64,000 nt of DNA, taken from Uliginosibacterium gangwonense DSM 18521. Lineage in GTDB: Bacteria > Pseudomonadota > Gammaproteobacteria > Burkholderiales > Rhodocyclaceae. Shown piece after piece: positions 27,593 through 36,117 of this stretch. The notes below the pieces were generated by a model. The model searched no databases. It saw only the letters and a list, made by a program, of their open reading frames with translations, and was not told the origin of the DNA. Position numbers and translations under genes: made by a program. Numbering within the stretch: position 1 is the stretch's first letter; every line of letters starts with the position of its first letter. The stretch is taken from the NCBI RefSeq assembly GCF_000373965.1, contig NZ_KB892835.1:405083-469082 (forward strand). The letters run 5' to 3'.

Positions 27593-28876
27593 TCAGGAAA
27601 AGAGTCGAATGAGGCGGGATGGTTCGACCACGTCATCAAAGTTATAGTTTTTCGACGGGCGCCGAATGCACCCAGAAGCATCACACACGACTATGTCTTG
27701 AGATGTATGCAGAACGTGAGCCGCCTCTAGAAAATGTTGGGTTGACCCTGGTGAGCGACTGACACAGCCTTCAATTAGTTCCCGAAGTGTGACGGGCTTG
27801 TCGTGAGCGTATATCTGGCGCCCCATAAACTCACGAATACCGTCAACGCACAGCTCTCTAGAGCCAGGGCCGAAGTCAAATGGACTTTGCTGGGTGTAAT
27901 CCTGGTCTCGATTAGCATCATATCCCTGCATAAATACGCCAGGCTCCAGCTCATGCCCAAATTCGGTTGCATGTTCCCAGTGCAAATCCTTCATGACCTC
28001 ATGGGCCTTATAGTTGTTGCAAAGATGAATCAGCCAGTAGTCCCAGGTATTGCTTCCCAGAGGCTTAACGAAGAACAAGGTTGCATATCGTGCTCCCGTT
28101 TCAGACTTGATCCCATGAGCCACATGACGCTGAAGCACTTGACGCCATTTCTGTGAATCACCGGCCTTTAGCTCTCCAATGTCTTGCCAAGGTATATAAC
28201 GCTCAAGGCCAATTCTTACCATTGGCTTTCTGTTTGCAGCTTGGTCCGATATGAATGTCATCAAAGAGCCGACATTGAAGGTCAGAATAATCTCGCTCTT
28301 CTTTATCTCCCGAAGAATGCCAGCCATCTCCTCCATTGGGAGATCATCATAGTTGTACTGATCAAGAACGAAAATGGCGCGCTCCCCCATTTTGCGCGCT
28401 TTGATCGAAGCCTTGATTCTCGGAAGTTCATCTAGGAAGCTAGCACGTTTGACAGCAGCGCGCTGGACATCAACTTGGTCGAGTAAGCCTTCGCTGTTCC
28501 TCGCGGCTATCCAGTAATGAAGGTACTCAACTGTCTTGGGCTCAATGTCAATTAGTTCGTAATTTACAACAATATCACGGAGTTTATTTCGGCCAAGATT
28601 TAGACGTGCGCGAGCTTCTCGCACCGCCCGCATCATCAGAAGCGGGGAGCCATCAACAAATCCACTACCGTTCTCCGCCAAATAACAGCCCCCGCCAGAG
28701 AACCCATCAACAAGAGTCAGCTGTAGCCGCGGTATTGTGGCTGGGGCCATCACCGTCTGCACATAATTTCGAACGTAGCTCTCAATAATTCTGTGCTTAA
28801 CGGCGCTATGTTGCTGCAGCACAGGCGGCGCCTTTCCAAGCTCCCACTCGTATTTCTTCTTCTTTTTCTTGGTCAT
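27593..28876 (-). CDS. tcmP: three-Cys-motif partner protein TcmP
   Basis: A 427-residue protein. A lysine-rich start (MTKKKKKKYEW) leads into TVMAPATIPRLQLTLVDGFS and GGGCYL (about residue 56), a Rossmann-like DxFxGxG turn, and FVLDQYNYDDLP (about 169–180). These are the features of TcmP, a family named for its regular pairing with DUF5131 (Gp37/Gp68) proteins. Here the DUF5131 gene ends 5 bp upstream, and a LexA-like gene precedes that, so the three form one − strand operon. The biochemical activity is not established; the fold hints at a methyltransferase- or nuclease-type core. Confidence 0.85.
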   Translation of the reverse strand: MTKKKKKKYEWELGKAPPVLQQHSAVKHRIIESYVRNYVQTVMAPATIPRLQLTLVDGFSGGGCYLAENGSGFVDGSPLLMMRAVREARARLNLGRNKLRDIVVNYELIDIEPKTVEYLHYWIAARNSEGLLDQVDVQRAAVKRASFLDELPRIKASIKARKMGERAIFVLDQYNYDDLPMEEMAGILREIKKSEIILTFNVGSLMTFISDQAANRKPMVRIGLERYIPWQDIGELKAGDSQKWRQVLQRHVAHGIKSETGARYATLFFVKPLGSNTWDYWLIHLCNNYKAHEVMKDLHWEHATEFGHELEPGVFMQGYDANRDQDYTQQSPFDFGPGSRELCVDGIREFMGRQIYAHDKPVTLRELIEGCVSRSPGSTQHFLEAAHVLHTSQDIVVCDASGCIRRPSKNYNFDDVVEPSRLIRLFS

Positions 28877-28881
28877 TGGTA

Positions 28882-29628
28882 TTAAAACTGTACAGTTTGA
28901 GCGGGTAACTCATCCCAGGTACGACCATGGAGCTCTCTGCCATTGTGTTTCTTGGCGCGTTTTACTCCGTCAGCCCCCCAGCCTCCCCACTGCTTGAAGA
29001 AGAACGCTACTTTCTGTTCCTCACACTGAATTCGTATCGCATCTACCCAAGATTGCTGCATTGGTCTAGCTTTGGGACCGGACTCACCCCCGACGATAAC
29101 CCAGTGAATCTCCGCCAAATCCAACGCTCCAACATCCTCAAGCAGCGGCTCAACTGACAAGAATCGAATGCTAGCAGGGACCTTCCGTAGAAAATCTATG
29201 CGTGGCACGCCGTACCTCTTATCTTCTACCGACACGCCCATCCAAGCGTTCTTCGGAACCGGCCTTTTGGCAAAGAATCGAGCCATGCGTTTTGCGCGTT
29301 TTGTCAGTATCTGGTATGTATGGTGAGGAGTCCGTTCGATGACATCGAACACCTTTTCGATATAGGCGTCCGGAATGTCATCATGAAACAGGTCCGACAT
29401 CGAGTTCACGAAATAGACAGTAGGCTTTTTCCGCAGCAGCGGATCTTGAAGCCTCTGTTCCAGAAGTCGCAATTCAAAGCCATGTTCATAACCTGGAGTG
29501 CCCATCGCACGCAACCGGCTTGACATAACCTCAGCATAGCAGTTTTTACACCCAGGCGAAACTTTCGTGCAACCCACGGTGGGGTTCCAGGTCTGTTCTG
29601 TCCACTCAATTCGACTTGTGGTTGTCAT
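28882..29628 (-). CDS. DUF5131 / Gp37-Gp68 family protein (three-Cys motif)
   Basis: A 248-residue protein starting MTTTSRIEWTEQTWNPTVGC. The three cysteines C20, C27 and C30 (GCTKVSPGCKNCYAE) give a CxxxxxxCxxC motif that could hold an iron–sulfur cluster, as in radical-SAM relatives. FVNSMSDLFHDDIP and VIVGGESGPKARPM are further family motifs. Members occur in phages and in bacterial genomes beside TcmP. The gene lies 18 bp behind the LexA-like gene and 5 bp ahead of tcmP. Function is unknown. Confidence 0.87.
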   Translation of the reverse strand: MTTTSRIEWTEQTWNPTVGCTKVSPGCKNCYAEVMSSRLRAMGTPGYEHGFELRLLEQRLQDPLLRKKPTVYFVNSMSDLFHDDIPDAYIEKVFDVIERTPHHTYQILTKRAKRMARFFAKRPVPKNAWMGVSVEDKRYGVPRIDFLRKVPASIRFLSVEPLLEDVGALDLAEIHWVIVGGESGPKARPMQQSWVDAIRIQCEEQKVAFFFKQWGGWGADGVKRAKKHNGRELHGRTWDELPAQTVQF

Positions 29629-29646
29629 TACCGCTCCCTTATGACT

Positions 29647-30249
29647 CTACATCGACGTTGCACCGTAGCGCCTAATGATGCCCTTTACGACTCCAAGTAT
29701 TGCAAGCTCTTCTTGTGGCCTAATTGGAGTGTAATGATTGTTGTGCGGAATAAGCACTGGGCTACCTTTTTCATACTGGAGCTCCTTTAACGTCAGTTCT
29801 CCATCTACGAGCGCCGCAACGAAATCTCCTGTTGCAACGGCCTCTGTCTTTTCGACAACAGCAATATCTCCATCCAGGACCCCGGCTTCTTGCATAGAGT
29901 CTCCACGTACTCGAACAAGAACAGTTTTCGAAGGCTCAAGAACAAGGAACTGATCCAACAAAAACGCTGAGCCAACATCCGAATAGACAGCAGGATCCGC
30001 GCCCCCTGCAGGAACAGACTGCGTGGCCATGCTTCTCATGAAGAATGAGGCTTCTGGGGCCAGCCTTCCTCCAGGCGCTTGCTTCAAATATCCGGTTTCA
30101 ATAAGCCTACGGGCCAACTTCAAAGCACCTTGCTTGGCTTTGAAACCAAGCACAGCCCCAATTCCTGAGTACGACGGCAACACCCCGTGCTCAGCGTAGT
30201 AGTCCCTAAGCTTCTCCAAATGCTCGACATCTCTGTTGCTTCTCGACAT
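29647..30249 (-). CDS. LexA-like self-cleaving repressor
   Basis: A 200-residue S24-family repressor. The N-terminal winged helix spans about 1–65 (HGVLPSYSGIGAVLGFKAKQ). The autocleavage bond is Ala81–Gly82 in SVPAGGAD, the nucleophile is S118 (VRGDSMQ) and the lysine K155 (LTLKELQ). The start MSRSNRDVEH at 30249 is chosen; a longer upstream reading crosses the promoter. A 20-bp palindrome sits over its own promoter, so it should repress itself and the downstream DUF5131–tcmP genes until RecA-stimulated cleavage after DNA damage. It is distinct from a typical chromosomal LexA in its N-terminal domain. Confidence 0.87.
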   Translation of the reverse strand: MSRSNRDVEHLEKLRDYYAEHGVLPSYSGIGAVLGFKAKQGALKLARRLIETGYLKQAPGGRLAPEASFFMRSMATQSVPAGGADPAVYSDVGSAFLLDQFLVLEPSKTVLVRVRGDSMQEAGVLDGDIAVVEKTEAVATGDFVAALVDGELTLKELQYEKGSPVLIPHNNHYTPIRPQEELAILGVVKGIIRRYGATSM

Positions 30250-30256
30250 GAGACAC

Positions 30257-30285
30257 ATAGTAGACGGTCGTCTACTAATTGACAA
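30257..30285 (-). promoter_or_regulatory. promoter with palindromic operator of the LexA-like operon
   Basis: On the − strand, TTGTCA (30280–30285), 17 bp and TACTAT (30257–30262) form a strong promoter. A perfect 9-bp palindrome, TAGTAGACG / CGTCTACTA with two bases between, fills the spacer and reaches the −10 box (30258–30277). Its position predicts direct repression by the LexA-like protein encoded 8 bp downstream. It does not match the usual gammaproteobacterial SOS box. Confidence 0.8.
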
Positions 30286-30349
30286 GAGAATAAAGAAATC
30301 ACTCAGTGAATCTAGGGGCAACGTTACACATTTCATCAAGCATGGTGCT

Positions 30350-30947
30350 GGTTTAGGGATGACCCGCTTAATGACTGTTGTCGAGTGACGGAAGAAAGCG
30401 GGTAGACTTTGCGTGTTTCTCTATGAAACCACCCATGCGACACTTCGGTCGCACTAGGCTGATTCTGGGATCTTGGGCAGATCTGTATACGAGGTGGGCG
30501 TGGCTACCGTTAAGCGCCTTGCCTCGTTAGGGACATGCCAGGTCGTCAGGCCATGGTCTTGAGAAACCAGGGCACACATCAAACCTTATCCCCCAGGGTT
30601 AGGCACTGTACAGAGTGGTGTACCGTCGGCAGGAAGCACGTGTGGCTGACCATTCTGTTGCTGAATTTGTATTGGCATGCCTGGTGGTGATGGAACGCCG
30701 TGTTATGCACCATCACCATCGCAACTCTCCTGCGTGAACCACTGCAGCTTTAATTGACCATCCTTAGACATATCAAAGGTATTCGTTCATAGTGCACAAA
30801 AGACTTACTGGTCGGAAAATTGGATGCAATCCTGGGTAGAGTCGTCGTTCACTGGAGTTTGCCCTGAATGACATGCTTTCAAGACATACCCGATCGTAGT
30901 AGTCGGCTACAGCCACCTTAAACAAACAAAACGTAACTTCCACAAAC
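30350..30947. other. non-coding stretch between LexA-like and FRG genes
   Basis: About 600 bp with no open frame that resembles a protein in any reading. Apart from short inverted repeats (for example around 30450, CGACACTTCGGTCG) I see nothing recognisable. It may be decayed sequence. Confidence 0.5.
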
Positions 30948-31700
30948 ATGAAAGAATGGATTGTCTTGAGTCTAGGCGAATACATGAATTGTATTCAGTC
31001 TAACTTTGCTTATGGATATCTGTATCGAGGGGTGCCAGATGCGATCAATCACCACCTTATTCCTGGAGTTGGACGCCATCTTGCTAATTTTGTTCGCTCA
31101 GGGAAGACCAAGCAAGATTTGTTGTTTGAGGAAAAATCGGCGTTCAGTATTTTCTATAAAGAAGCCAGGGCGAGCATAAGCTCCGAACCGGGTAGCTACT
31201 GGGAATGGCTTGCGTTAGCACAACACCATGGCCTCCCAACTCGATTGTTGGATTGGAGCTACAGTGCTGCTGCGGCTCTATTTTTTGCTGTTGAGAGTGA
31301 CGGCCAGAATGACGCGGCGGTGTACGTTCTTGACCGCTCGATAAAGTTTTTGAGCGTAAATCAAGCTAAAAGTACCGATCCATTATCTTGGGGCGAATTG
31401 GTTGCTTATCACCCGAGGCACGTCACACTGAGGATTAGTGCTCAAAACGGTTTATTTACATGCCACCCAGACCCGACAGTTCCTATCGATAAAGAAGTTG
31501 TCGCAAAAATACTCATTCCAAGAAAATTCTGTTTTAGTGTATTTCATGGATTAAATATCATGGGCATAAATAGAAAGACGTTATTCCCAGATGTTGATGG
31601 ACTGGCCGCATGGATAAAGAAAATGAAATACGAAAGCGTAAAAGAGTACGCGTCAGTAGAGAGTCAAGGGCAGTCTCCAGGCGGGTGCGACGTAGGCTAA
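30948..31700 (+). CDS. FRG-domain protein
   Basis: A 250-residue protein. The FRG signature is clear: the first motif is LYRGVPD (R27, G28) and the second QHHGLPTRLLDWS (92–104). FRG domains are found in many phage-defence loci, often as the suspected effector; one idea is ADP-ribosyl-type chemistry, which is unproven. The gene converges on the second TcmP-like gene and overlaps it by 4 bp. The ATG at 30948 has no clear ribosome binding site. Confidence 0.87.
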   Translation: MKEWIVLSLGEYMNCIQSNFAYGYLYRGVPDAINHHLIPGVGRHLANFVRSGKTKQDLLFEEKSAFSIFYKEARASISSEPGSYWEWLALAQHHGLPTRLLDWSYSAAAALFFAVESDGQNDAAVYVLDRSIKFLSVNQAKSTDPLSWGELVAYHPRHVTLRISAQNGLFTCHPDPTVPIDKEVVAKILIPRKFCFSVFHGLNIMGINRKTLFPDVDGLAAWIKKMKYESVKEYASVESQGQSPGGCDVG

Positions 31701-32551
31701 AATCCAAACGATAGGTTTTGGCTCTTAACCACAACGTCATCCCATATCTTGTTTGGAAAGTAATGCCTACTAAAGAAAACCAACCGATATATTGGGTGTC
31801 CGAGTCTATCAGTTACCAAAGGCATTTCTCTGCTGACAGTAAAACCGAGGTTGTGAATTTGTTGGCACCAGTCCTGGAAAAACCACGGGGCGAGCTGTTT
31901 CTTTGATATCGAAGATGTGTCAATTCTGCATCGCCATCCCGGCGAGGCATCGTCGAATCGCGCTCTGTCTGGATCCAACTCCATATCCACATTCCTCGAC
32001 AAATCCATCAAACTGAAGTGCACTGCGAAATCGACATGAGGAAGCTTCGCAAGAGTTTCAAAGAGAGAAAACGAGAGAAACTCAAGGTTATAAGGGTCTA
32101 TATAGGCTAGACAGAGGGCCCCCTTTGGAACCTTGACCACCATCTCGGAAACGGTCTCTGAGGCTGGGCCAATAAATGAAGATGCTGGAGCACCAAGAGC
32201 GGACAGTCTTGCGGCACACGCTTCTGCGCGCTCAGGCGAGATATCTCCGACCAGTACTTGAGTAAAGGGGCATAAAGATCTCTGTGATTGACGCCATGCA
32301 ACGACTGCGCCGCCGTCCCTAGTAAAGCCCTCTCCTTTAACCTGAAGCCTTCCTGGCCCTGAAAAAGGATCTATCAGGACCCGCTGTGGGAACTTGATTT
32401 GCGCCTTGCGCGTGCCATCAATGTACTTCGCAAGATTTGTATGTTTAATTCCTGGAACCCAATCTCCCACCCCCGCATTTGAAGGACCACGCTCTACAGG
32501 CAGTTCAGGAAGTGGGTCAGGGGATACCGAAAGAACGAATTTACCTTTCAT
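31697..32551 (-). CDS. TcmP-like protein, second divergent copy
   Basis: A 284-residue protein (MKGKFVLSVSPDPLPELPVE). TcmP features are KHTNLAKYIDGTRKAQIKF, the DxFxGxG turn LIDPFSGPGR (59–68) and LAYIDPYNLEFLS. It shares little else with the TcmP at 27593–28876 and is shorter. No DUF5131 gene is adjacent; its neighbour is the convergent FRG gene. It may act in a different pair, with FRG as partner, but convergent genes do not prove that. Confidence 0.75.
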   Translation of the reverse strand: MKGKFVLSVSPDPLPELPVERGPSNAGVGDWVPGIKHTNLAKYIDGTRKAQIKFPQRVLIDPFSGPGRLQVKGEGFTRDGGAVVAWRQSQRSLCPFTQVLVGDISPERAEACAARLSALGAPASSFIGPASETVSEMVVKVPKGALCLAYIDPYNLEFLSFSLFETLAKLPHVDFAVHFSLMDLSRNVDMELDPDRARFDDASPGWRCRIDTSSISKKQLAPWFFQDWCQQIHNLGFTVSREMPLVTDRLGHPIYRLVFFSRHYFPNKIWDDVVVKSQNLSFGF

Positions 32552-32862
32552 TATTTGCCCTCTAGCAACTCTGGTGGCTTGCTGCTAATAGGGTGCTACT
32601 ATACTACTTTGACATTGTATATATACAGATTGCATCCAAATAACAGTATCTAGTTATTCCTTGGGTGGACGTGCCTAACCTAATGTTAAACGAACATCCA
32701 ATGGCTTCGCCATAGAGGTCAAGTTGATCATGTCGGCACCAAACGCACACAAATTCGTGACTTATGTCACAAAACAACCGGTTTTGGAATAAGTGCAGAC
32801 TGAAGCGGTTTTTCTCGTCAGCCAAGAATCAAGAGTGATTGCGAGTTAGGTTGCAGACCCGG

Positions 32863-33015
32863 TTACAACTCCACTCCCAGCCGCTTGGTCAGGTCCTGAT
32901 CGCTGATCGGTTTGCTGGCCTGTGACTCGTTAGTGTTGCCGATCCGGTAGGCCCAAGCCTTGTTCTCGGCTTGGTCATAGACAAGCTTGAACAAGTGAGC
33001 GGGCACAGACACATG
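32863..33015 (-). pseudogene. C-terminal remnant of a DNA/RNA non-specific endonuclease
   Basis: Reading the − strand gives SVPAHLFKLVYDQAENKAWA, then YRIGNTNESQASKPISDQDL, ending KRLGVEL and a TAA at 32863. This resembles the C-terminal end of NUC1-type non-specific endonucleases (VPxHLYKLVYDxxxxKAWAY…PISxxxLxxxTG). The catalytic DRGH region is absent and the frame cannot be extended upstream with homology. It is a decayed fragment in the 580-bp gap between the second TcmP-like gene and the STAND gene. Confidence 0.55.
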
Positions 33016-33131
33016 CTCACGCCGTAATAGCGCATCACAGCGGTTGTACTTCGGCCTTTGCGGTCGTTGATGCTGCCGGGTTAGAATGGCCGTTACCAGC
33101 TGAACGCCGAAAATTCAAGAAGACGACAAAC

Positions 33132-35930
33132 ATGTCTGAGCTAATTAAGAAGCGCGTCATCAATGACCTAATTTGCGAGCTCGCTGACATCGACTCGGTC
33201 AGTCTAGAGATTGTTGGACACAAGGTAATAGAGACGCTCGAATCCAAAACATTGGTTCACCATGGCATCAACAAAAATCACAGGCCTGTCGGCTATACAG
33301 TAGATACGTTTTCCCAGGACTTCACCGTCATAGGCGAGTACAGCACCGAGGATGGCTACTTCGAGGATTCATCGGGTAGAAGAAAAGAGAATCGATTTGA
33401 CAAAATCGAGAATGACCTAAAGCACGCACTCGCCATGAGTGGTGCTACGCCGCCGAGCAAGGTTTATCTGGTCTCGATTAAAGAAGAGCCAGCATCTTTT
33501 CGCGGCAATTTCAATAAGTCTCAGATTCCTGAGGACGACCGAAAGCGGGTCAGCTTTCTAGACGCTCGTGAACTTGCCAAGATTATCTTCAAATCCTCTA
33601 CGGAAAACTCGCTAGCGGCGGACTTCTATCGCCACTATCTTCCAGACTTCTCGCAAAATCTGGATCGCTACGAATACTTCGGACGGCTTCCGACAGCGTG
33701 TAGCAACCACCAAGTCGAAGAGCCGTTTATTGAAGCAATTACGCGCCATTTCGCAGCTGGCATCGAGGTCTGCGTTCTATATGGGCTGAGCGGTTCCGGC
33801 AAGACCCAGGCGGCGATTGATTACGTTCAAGCAGCGCTACCGGAGTTCGGGACTTACCTCTGGATATCTGGCGCAGACTGGCCCGAGGGGATCCCGCTCA
33901 CCGCCATTAAGAGAGCGCGTGGTGGAGTAGCTATTAATGCAGCGGGGCTTTTCAATACCACTAGAACGCTTCTAGTTATCGATAATTTCACTCGCGCTGT
34001 GAGCACTGAGTCGTTTGCCGAGTTGAAGGCTGGTTTTGCACTTGGTGGTCGGGTTTTGGTTACCTCGCAACTTGGTGATCCACGCAGCCCGATTCACCTT
34101 CCTTTACCCGTCATGTCATCTGCAACGGCTTTTCAGGTGTTGGGAGAGGATGAGGCAACTGCCAGTAATACCTGTACGCAGTTCGTAGAGGCATGTCGTT
34201 TCTGCCCACTGATCCTAGCGGTTGTCAGAGAAATAGCTAAGTCCGACGATGTTCCAAAAGACGAATTCTATCGCGAGGTTCTTCAAGATCCCACGACTGT
34301 TCATGAAGATGACGGAGCTCCCGTCATGGAGCGCGTTCTTCAACGCCTGAGTCCGCTCCTCCGCCGGGCGCTGCAGAAGATCGCTGACAGTGGTTGCACA
34401 ACATACGACGCACAGTTCCTCAGAGTGTTTATCGGCACGAATGAGCGCTCGTCACTGCAAAAGCTGGCGATTCTCAACCGAACTGTCGCAACGGGCAGCC
34501 TGTCAGTTCATGACCTGATCTGTCGTGTCCTGCGATCTGGTGGTCTAGCAAAGCACGATCTAGCGGATGCGGTCGCTGGATATGTTGAAAAGAGTCGTGG
34601 CGAGATGCGGCCTAGCGTCCTAAGGCAAATTCATTTTTCAGCGGATCAACTACAAGCAGCACACGACGCGGGACGAGATACAACTGGGTGGCTGACTTAC
34701 GCCTTACTCCAAGTAGATAAAGCTTCGCGAGGTACACTTGTCGCTAGGCTGCAAGAAAAAACAATTAGCTCGGATATGTCAGTTGCCGAACTCCTATGCA
34801 TTGTCGATGCTCGAGAAGCGGCTTCGTACACCCTAACTCAAGATGAAAGAACAGAACGCTACAAGTCAAGCGCGGCTGAATACGCCGAGGTTGCGGCAGC
34901 TACGACTGATCCTGAAATTAGAGCGGAGATGCTGCACCATCAGGGCAAAGCCCTACGCCGCTGTGGAGAAGTTACCGCTGCACTGGCATGCTTTCGACAG
35001 CTTCTGGCAGAAATGCCCGATTTGCATGCGACCTACGGCCAGATCGCGCACCTTGGGGCACAGAAGGACGCTACGACAGAAGCGAAATGCGCCGGAGAGG
35101 AAGCCCTTCATCACCTTGTCCGCGAAATCGTCTCCAGGGTCGATGTCGTGCCATTGCGAGTCTCTCTAGCGACCCTAAGCCGGGTTCGCTCATACCCTAG
35201 CATCAGTGACGCTCTCAACGCTGATGAGGCGAGCGTCAAGCAGTTTGGCGATGTGGTCGCATTGTCAGCGCTAGAGGGGTTCGACCAGTTCTACGAAGCG
35301 TTCGTGGCTCTGACCTCATTGTTCGGTTATCGGCACGGACAAACTTGCTTAGCCGTAGCAGAGGTCTTTCCGGACATGCTTGCCATCTTCCCTAATGCTG
35401 TTGATTCCCGCCAATGGGCCAATACGTGCGAGGCCCTAGCCAATATCGTAACCGTCGCGCGAAGCAATGGGAAGGAGGAACTCGCAAGCAAGTTGGAGGG
35501 CACCATGAGAACCTTCACGCATGAACTTGAAATCTCTAAAGGCAGCGAACCTTTTATTGCACGCTTGCTTGCAAAGACATTCCTGACTGTCGGTGATCCG
35601 AGAGCTGCAATCGATGCAGTCAATAAAATCCCTGAGAATTCGAGGGATCATTGGCTGCTCTATCGACAGGCCGAAGCCGAACTGAAACTTGGCGACGGCG
35701 CAACGGCCTTGAAAACGGCTGTGCTGGCTCTTGAGTCAGCGGAGAAAGACCCAAGGGCTAAGCCACGGCTTTCGATCTATCACCACTTGACAAGTCAATG
35801 CTACGAATTGCTCGACAGGATGGACGAAGCACTAAGCAGCGCTAAAGCTGCGCTCAACTCGGTGAACGACGAAAAATTCGGCAAGCAGTTGGCAGCGCGC
35901 GTGAAAGAACTGTCGAAGATACAAGCCTAG
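33132..35930 (+). CDS. STAND-type NTPase with N-terminal nuclease-like region and helical repeats
   Basis: A 932-residue protein. Residues 1–170 hold a separate domain (TVDTFSQDFTVIGEYSTEDG; VYLVSIKEEPASFRG) whose Asp–Glu spacing hints at a PD-(D/E)xK-like fold, without a clear catalytic lysine. The NTPase follows: Walker A GLSGSGKT (218–225), Walker B TLLVIDNF (279–286), sensor RVLVTSQ (307–313). The C-terminal half (about 560–932) is helical and TPR-like (HHQGKALRRCGEVTAALACF). The layout effector–NTPase–repeats is that of NLR-like immune proteins. It is a single gene with 200 bp of upstream sequence. Confidence 0.72.
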   Translation: MSELIKKRVINDLICELADIDSVSLEIVGHKVIETLESKTLVHHGINKNHRPVGYTVDTFSQDFTVIGEYSTEDGYFEDSSGRRKENRFDKIENDLKHALAMSGATPPSKVYLVSIKEEPASFRGNFNKSQIPEDDRKRVSFLDARELAKIIFKSSTENSLAADFYRHYLPDFSQNLDRYEYFGRLPTACSNHQVEEPFIEAITRHFAAGIEVCVLYGLSGSGKTQAAIDYVQAALPEFGTYLWISGADWPEGIPLTAIKRARGGVAINAAGLFNTTRTLLVIDNFTRAVSTESFAELKAGFALGGRVLVTSQLGDPRSPIHLPLPVMSSATAFQVLGEDEATASNTCTQFVEACRFCPLILAVVREIAKSDDVPKDEFYREVLQDPTTVHEDDGAPVMERVLQRLSPLLRRALQKIADSGCTTYDAQFLRVFIGTNERSSLQKLAILNRTVATGSLSVHDLICRVLRSGGLAKHDLADAVAGYVEKSRGEMRPSVLRQIHFSADQLQAAHDAGRDTTGWLTYALLQVDKASRGTLVARLQEKTISSDMSVAELLCIVDAREAASYTLTQDERTERYKSSAAEYAEVAAATTDPEIRAEMLHHQGKALRRCGEVTAALACFRQLLAEMPDLHATYGQIAHLGAQKDATTEAKCAGEEALHHLVREIVSRVDVVPLRVSLATLSRVRSYPSISDALNADEASVKQFGDVVALSALEGFDQFYEAFVALTSLFGYRHGQTCLAVAEVFPDMLAIFPNAVDSRQWANTCEALANIVTVARSNGKEELASKLEGTMRTFTHELEISKGSEPFIARLLAKTFLTVGDPRAAIDAVNKIPENSRDHWLLYRQAEAELKLGDGATALKTAVLALESAEKDPRAKPRLSIYHHLTSQCYELLDRMDEALSSAKAALNSVNDEKFGKQLAARVKELSKIQA

Positions 35931-36117
35931 AACGTCCTTACACAGGCCCATCTTTTGGCAACAAATCAGCCAACTGAAAGCGACGATGATATTCAGTGCA
36001 AGCCAGAGGTAACCGATGTAGCTGCGTGGCTTTCTGTTTGCCAGAGCAAACAACTTTATGTAGTCCAATTTACAGCGATTGCGCCTAAATTAGCGGCGTG
36101 ATTTACATATACTATTA

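Noticed and set aside
30258-30277. Canonical SOS box for the LexA-like repressor
   Set aside because: The palindrome is perfect but does not fit CTGT-N8-ACAG; it is reported as a private operator instead.
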